From Tidjanibacter sp. (GTDB lineage: Bacteria > Bacteroidota > Bacteroidia > Bacteroidales > Rikenellaceae): 5,966 nt of DNA. Of the stretch, positions 5,477 through 5,966 are shown piece after piece. The stretch covers positions 1 to 5,966 of the forward strand of contig JAFYRC010000061.1 of the NCBI GenBank assembly GCA_017547065.1, given 5' to 3'. Within the stretch, counting starts at the first letter, position 1. Every line of letters begins with the position of its first letter. Both the position numbers and the translations under genes were made by a program. The notes under the pieces were generated by a model. The model ran no database searches. It was not told the origin of the DNA and was given only the letters and a program-made list of their open reading frames with translations.

Positions 5477-5966
5477 TCAATACCCCCTATGTAGGGTTTC
5501 GAACTCCTCGCCGCCCATATATTTCACCACCAACACCCTGTCCAGGCGGGACAAATCGGCGGCCAACTTCACCACCACATTGCTGTTCATCTTGTCCTCC
5601 GAGGCCTCAAACTTTTCCACCATGCCGATGATTCGTCCGGGAGGGAAGCGGTAAGATATGGTCGACACAATCGTATCGCCGGGAGCAAAGTTCGCATAGT
5701 ATGGAATGTCGGTGAGCTGCACCCTACGCCAGTCGCCACCATTCCAACCGATGGAGCCCATATATTCGCTGCGGGTACTCTTACCTCCCATCGTAAAGTC
5801 GGTATTAGCCACCGAGATACACACCGAGAAACGCTCCGAGCAATCGATCGTGTAGCCCACAACGTAGCCCTCGGGCGAAAGGATGGCCATATTGCCCTCC
5901 ACATTATCGAAGGCACCCTTGTCGATGGTGAAAAAATTGTGCTGTCCGAACACCGAGTTTTTCACC
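5477..5966 (-). CDS. mreC: MreC, rod-shape-determining protein (C-terminal part)
   Basis: MreC is a bitopic membrane protein whose periplasmic beta domains bind PBP2 and link the wall synthases to MreB and MreD. Only the C-terminal 162 or so residues are visible; the N-terminus with its membrane anchor and coiled coil lies beyond the right edge, so the first residues seen are not a true start. Family hallmarks in order are FFTIDKGAFDNVEGNMAILS, then GYVVGYTIDCSERFSVCISV, then YMGSIGWNGGDWRRVQLTDI, then FAPGDTIVSTISYRFPPGRI, and a final KLAADLSRLDRVLVVKY strand region. The stop is TGA at 5477-5479. It is the most upstream gene seen of the mreC-mreD-mrdA-rodA operon; mreB is expected upstream, outside the window. 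Confidence 0.95.
   Translation of the reverse strand, partial: VKNSVFGQHNFFTIDKGAFDNVEGNMAILSPEGYVVGYTIDCSERFSVCISVANTDFTMGGKSTRSEYMGSIGWNGGDWRRVQLTDIPYYANFAPGDTIVSTISYRFPPGRIIGMVEKFEASEDKMNSNVVVKLAADLSRLDRVLVVKYMGGEEFETLHRGY

Overview
The window looks like the chromosome of a member of the Bacteroidales. The signs are a Bacteroidetes-type -7 promoter box (TAnnTTTG), start sites preceded by A/T-rich stretches instead of strong Shine-Dalgarno sequences, a secreted protein of a type I associate with this order, and a PBP2 with the Cys/His pattern I associate with this phylum. The GC-rich operon would suit Rikenellaceae/Alistipes, but that is a guess.

Bases 1-567 hold no gene I can support. They contain a hairpin at the left edge, two diverged copies of a double-hairpin intergenic module, and a degenerate 9-bp minisatellite whose strand polarity flips in the middle. 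They end in a promoter overlapped by an 8-bp inverted repeat. From about 568 to 756 lies a probable structured RNA. It can fold either as a compact 5' hairpin plus a terminator-like hairpin, or as a long rod that consumes one arm of that terminator. It leads into a small secreted protein of unknown function (818-1408, + strand), which ends at a strong terminator.

The other two thirds (1593-5966) is a minus-strand operon for the cell-wall elongation machinery, read mreC (truncated by the right edge), mreD, mrdA (PBP2), rodA. MreC and MreD are membrane and periplasmic scaffold parts, PBP2 is the peptidoglycan transpeptidase, and RodA is its partner SEDS glycosyltransferase. Spacing is tight except for an unusual 103-nt AT-rich gap between mreC and mreD; mrdA and rodA overlap by 17 nt. 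The rodA end and the 818-1408 gene converge, with a bidirectional-looking terminator and a second imperfect inverted repeat between them.

The operon is well-known biology. The best candidate for something undescribed is the bistable RNA at about 568-756; the inverted minisatellite, the enlarged RodA and the PBP2 Cys/His cluster come next.
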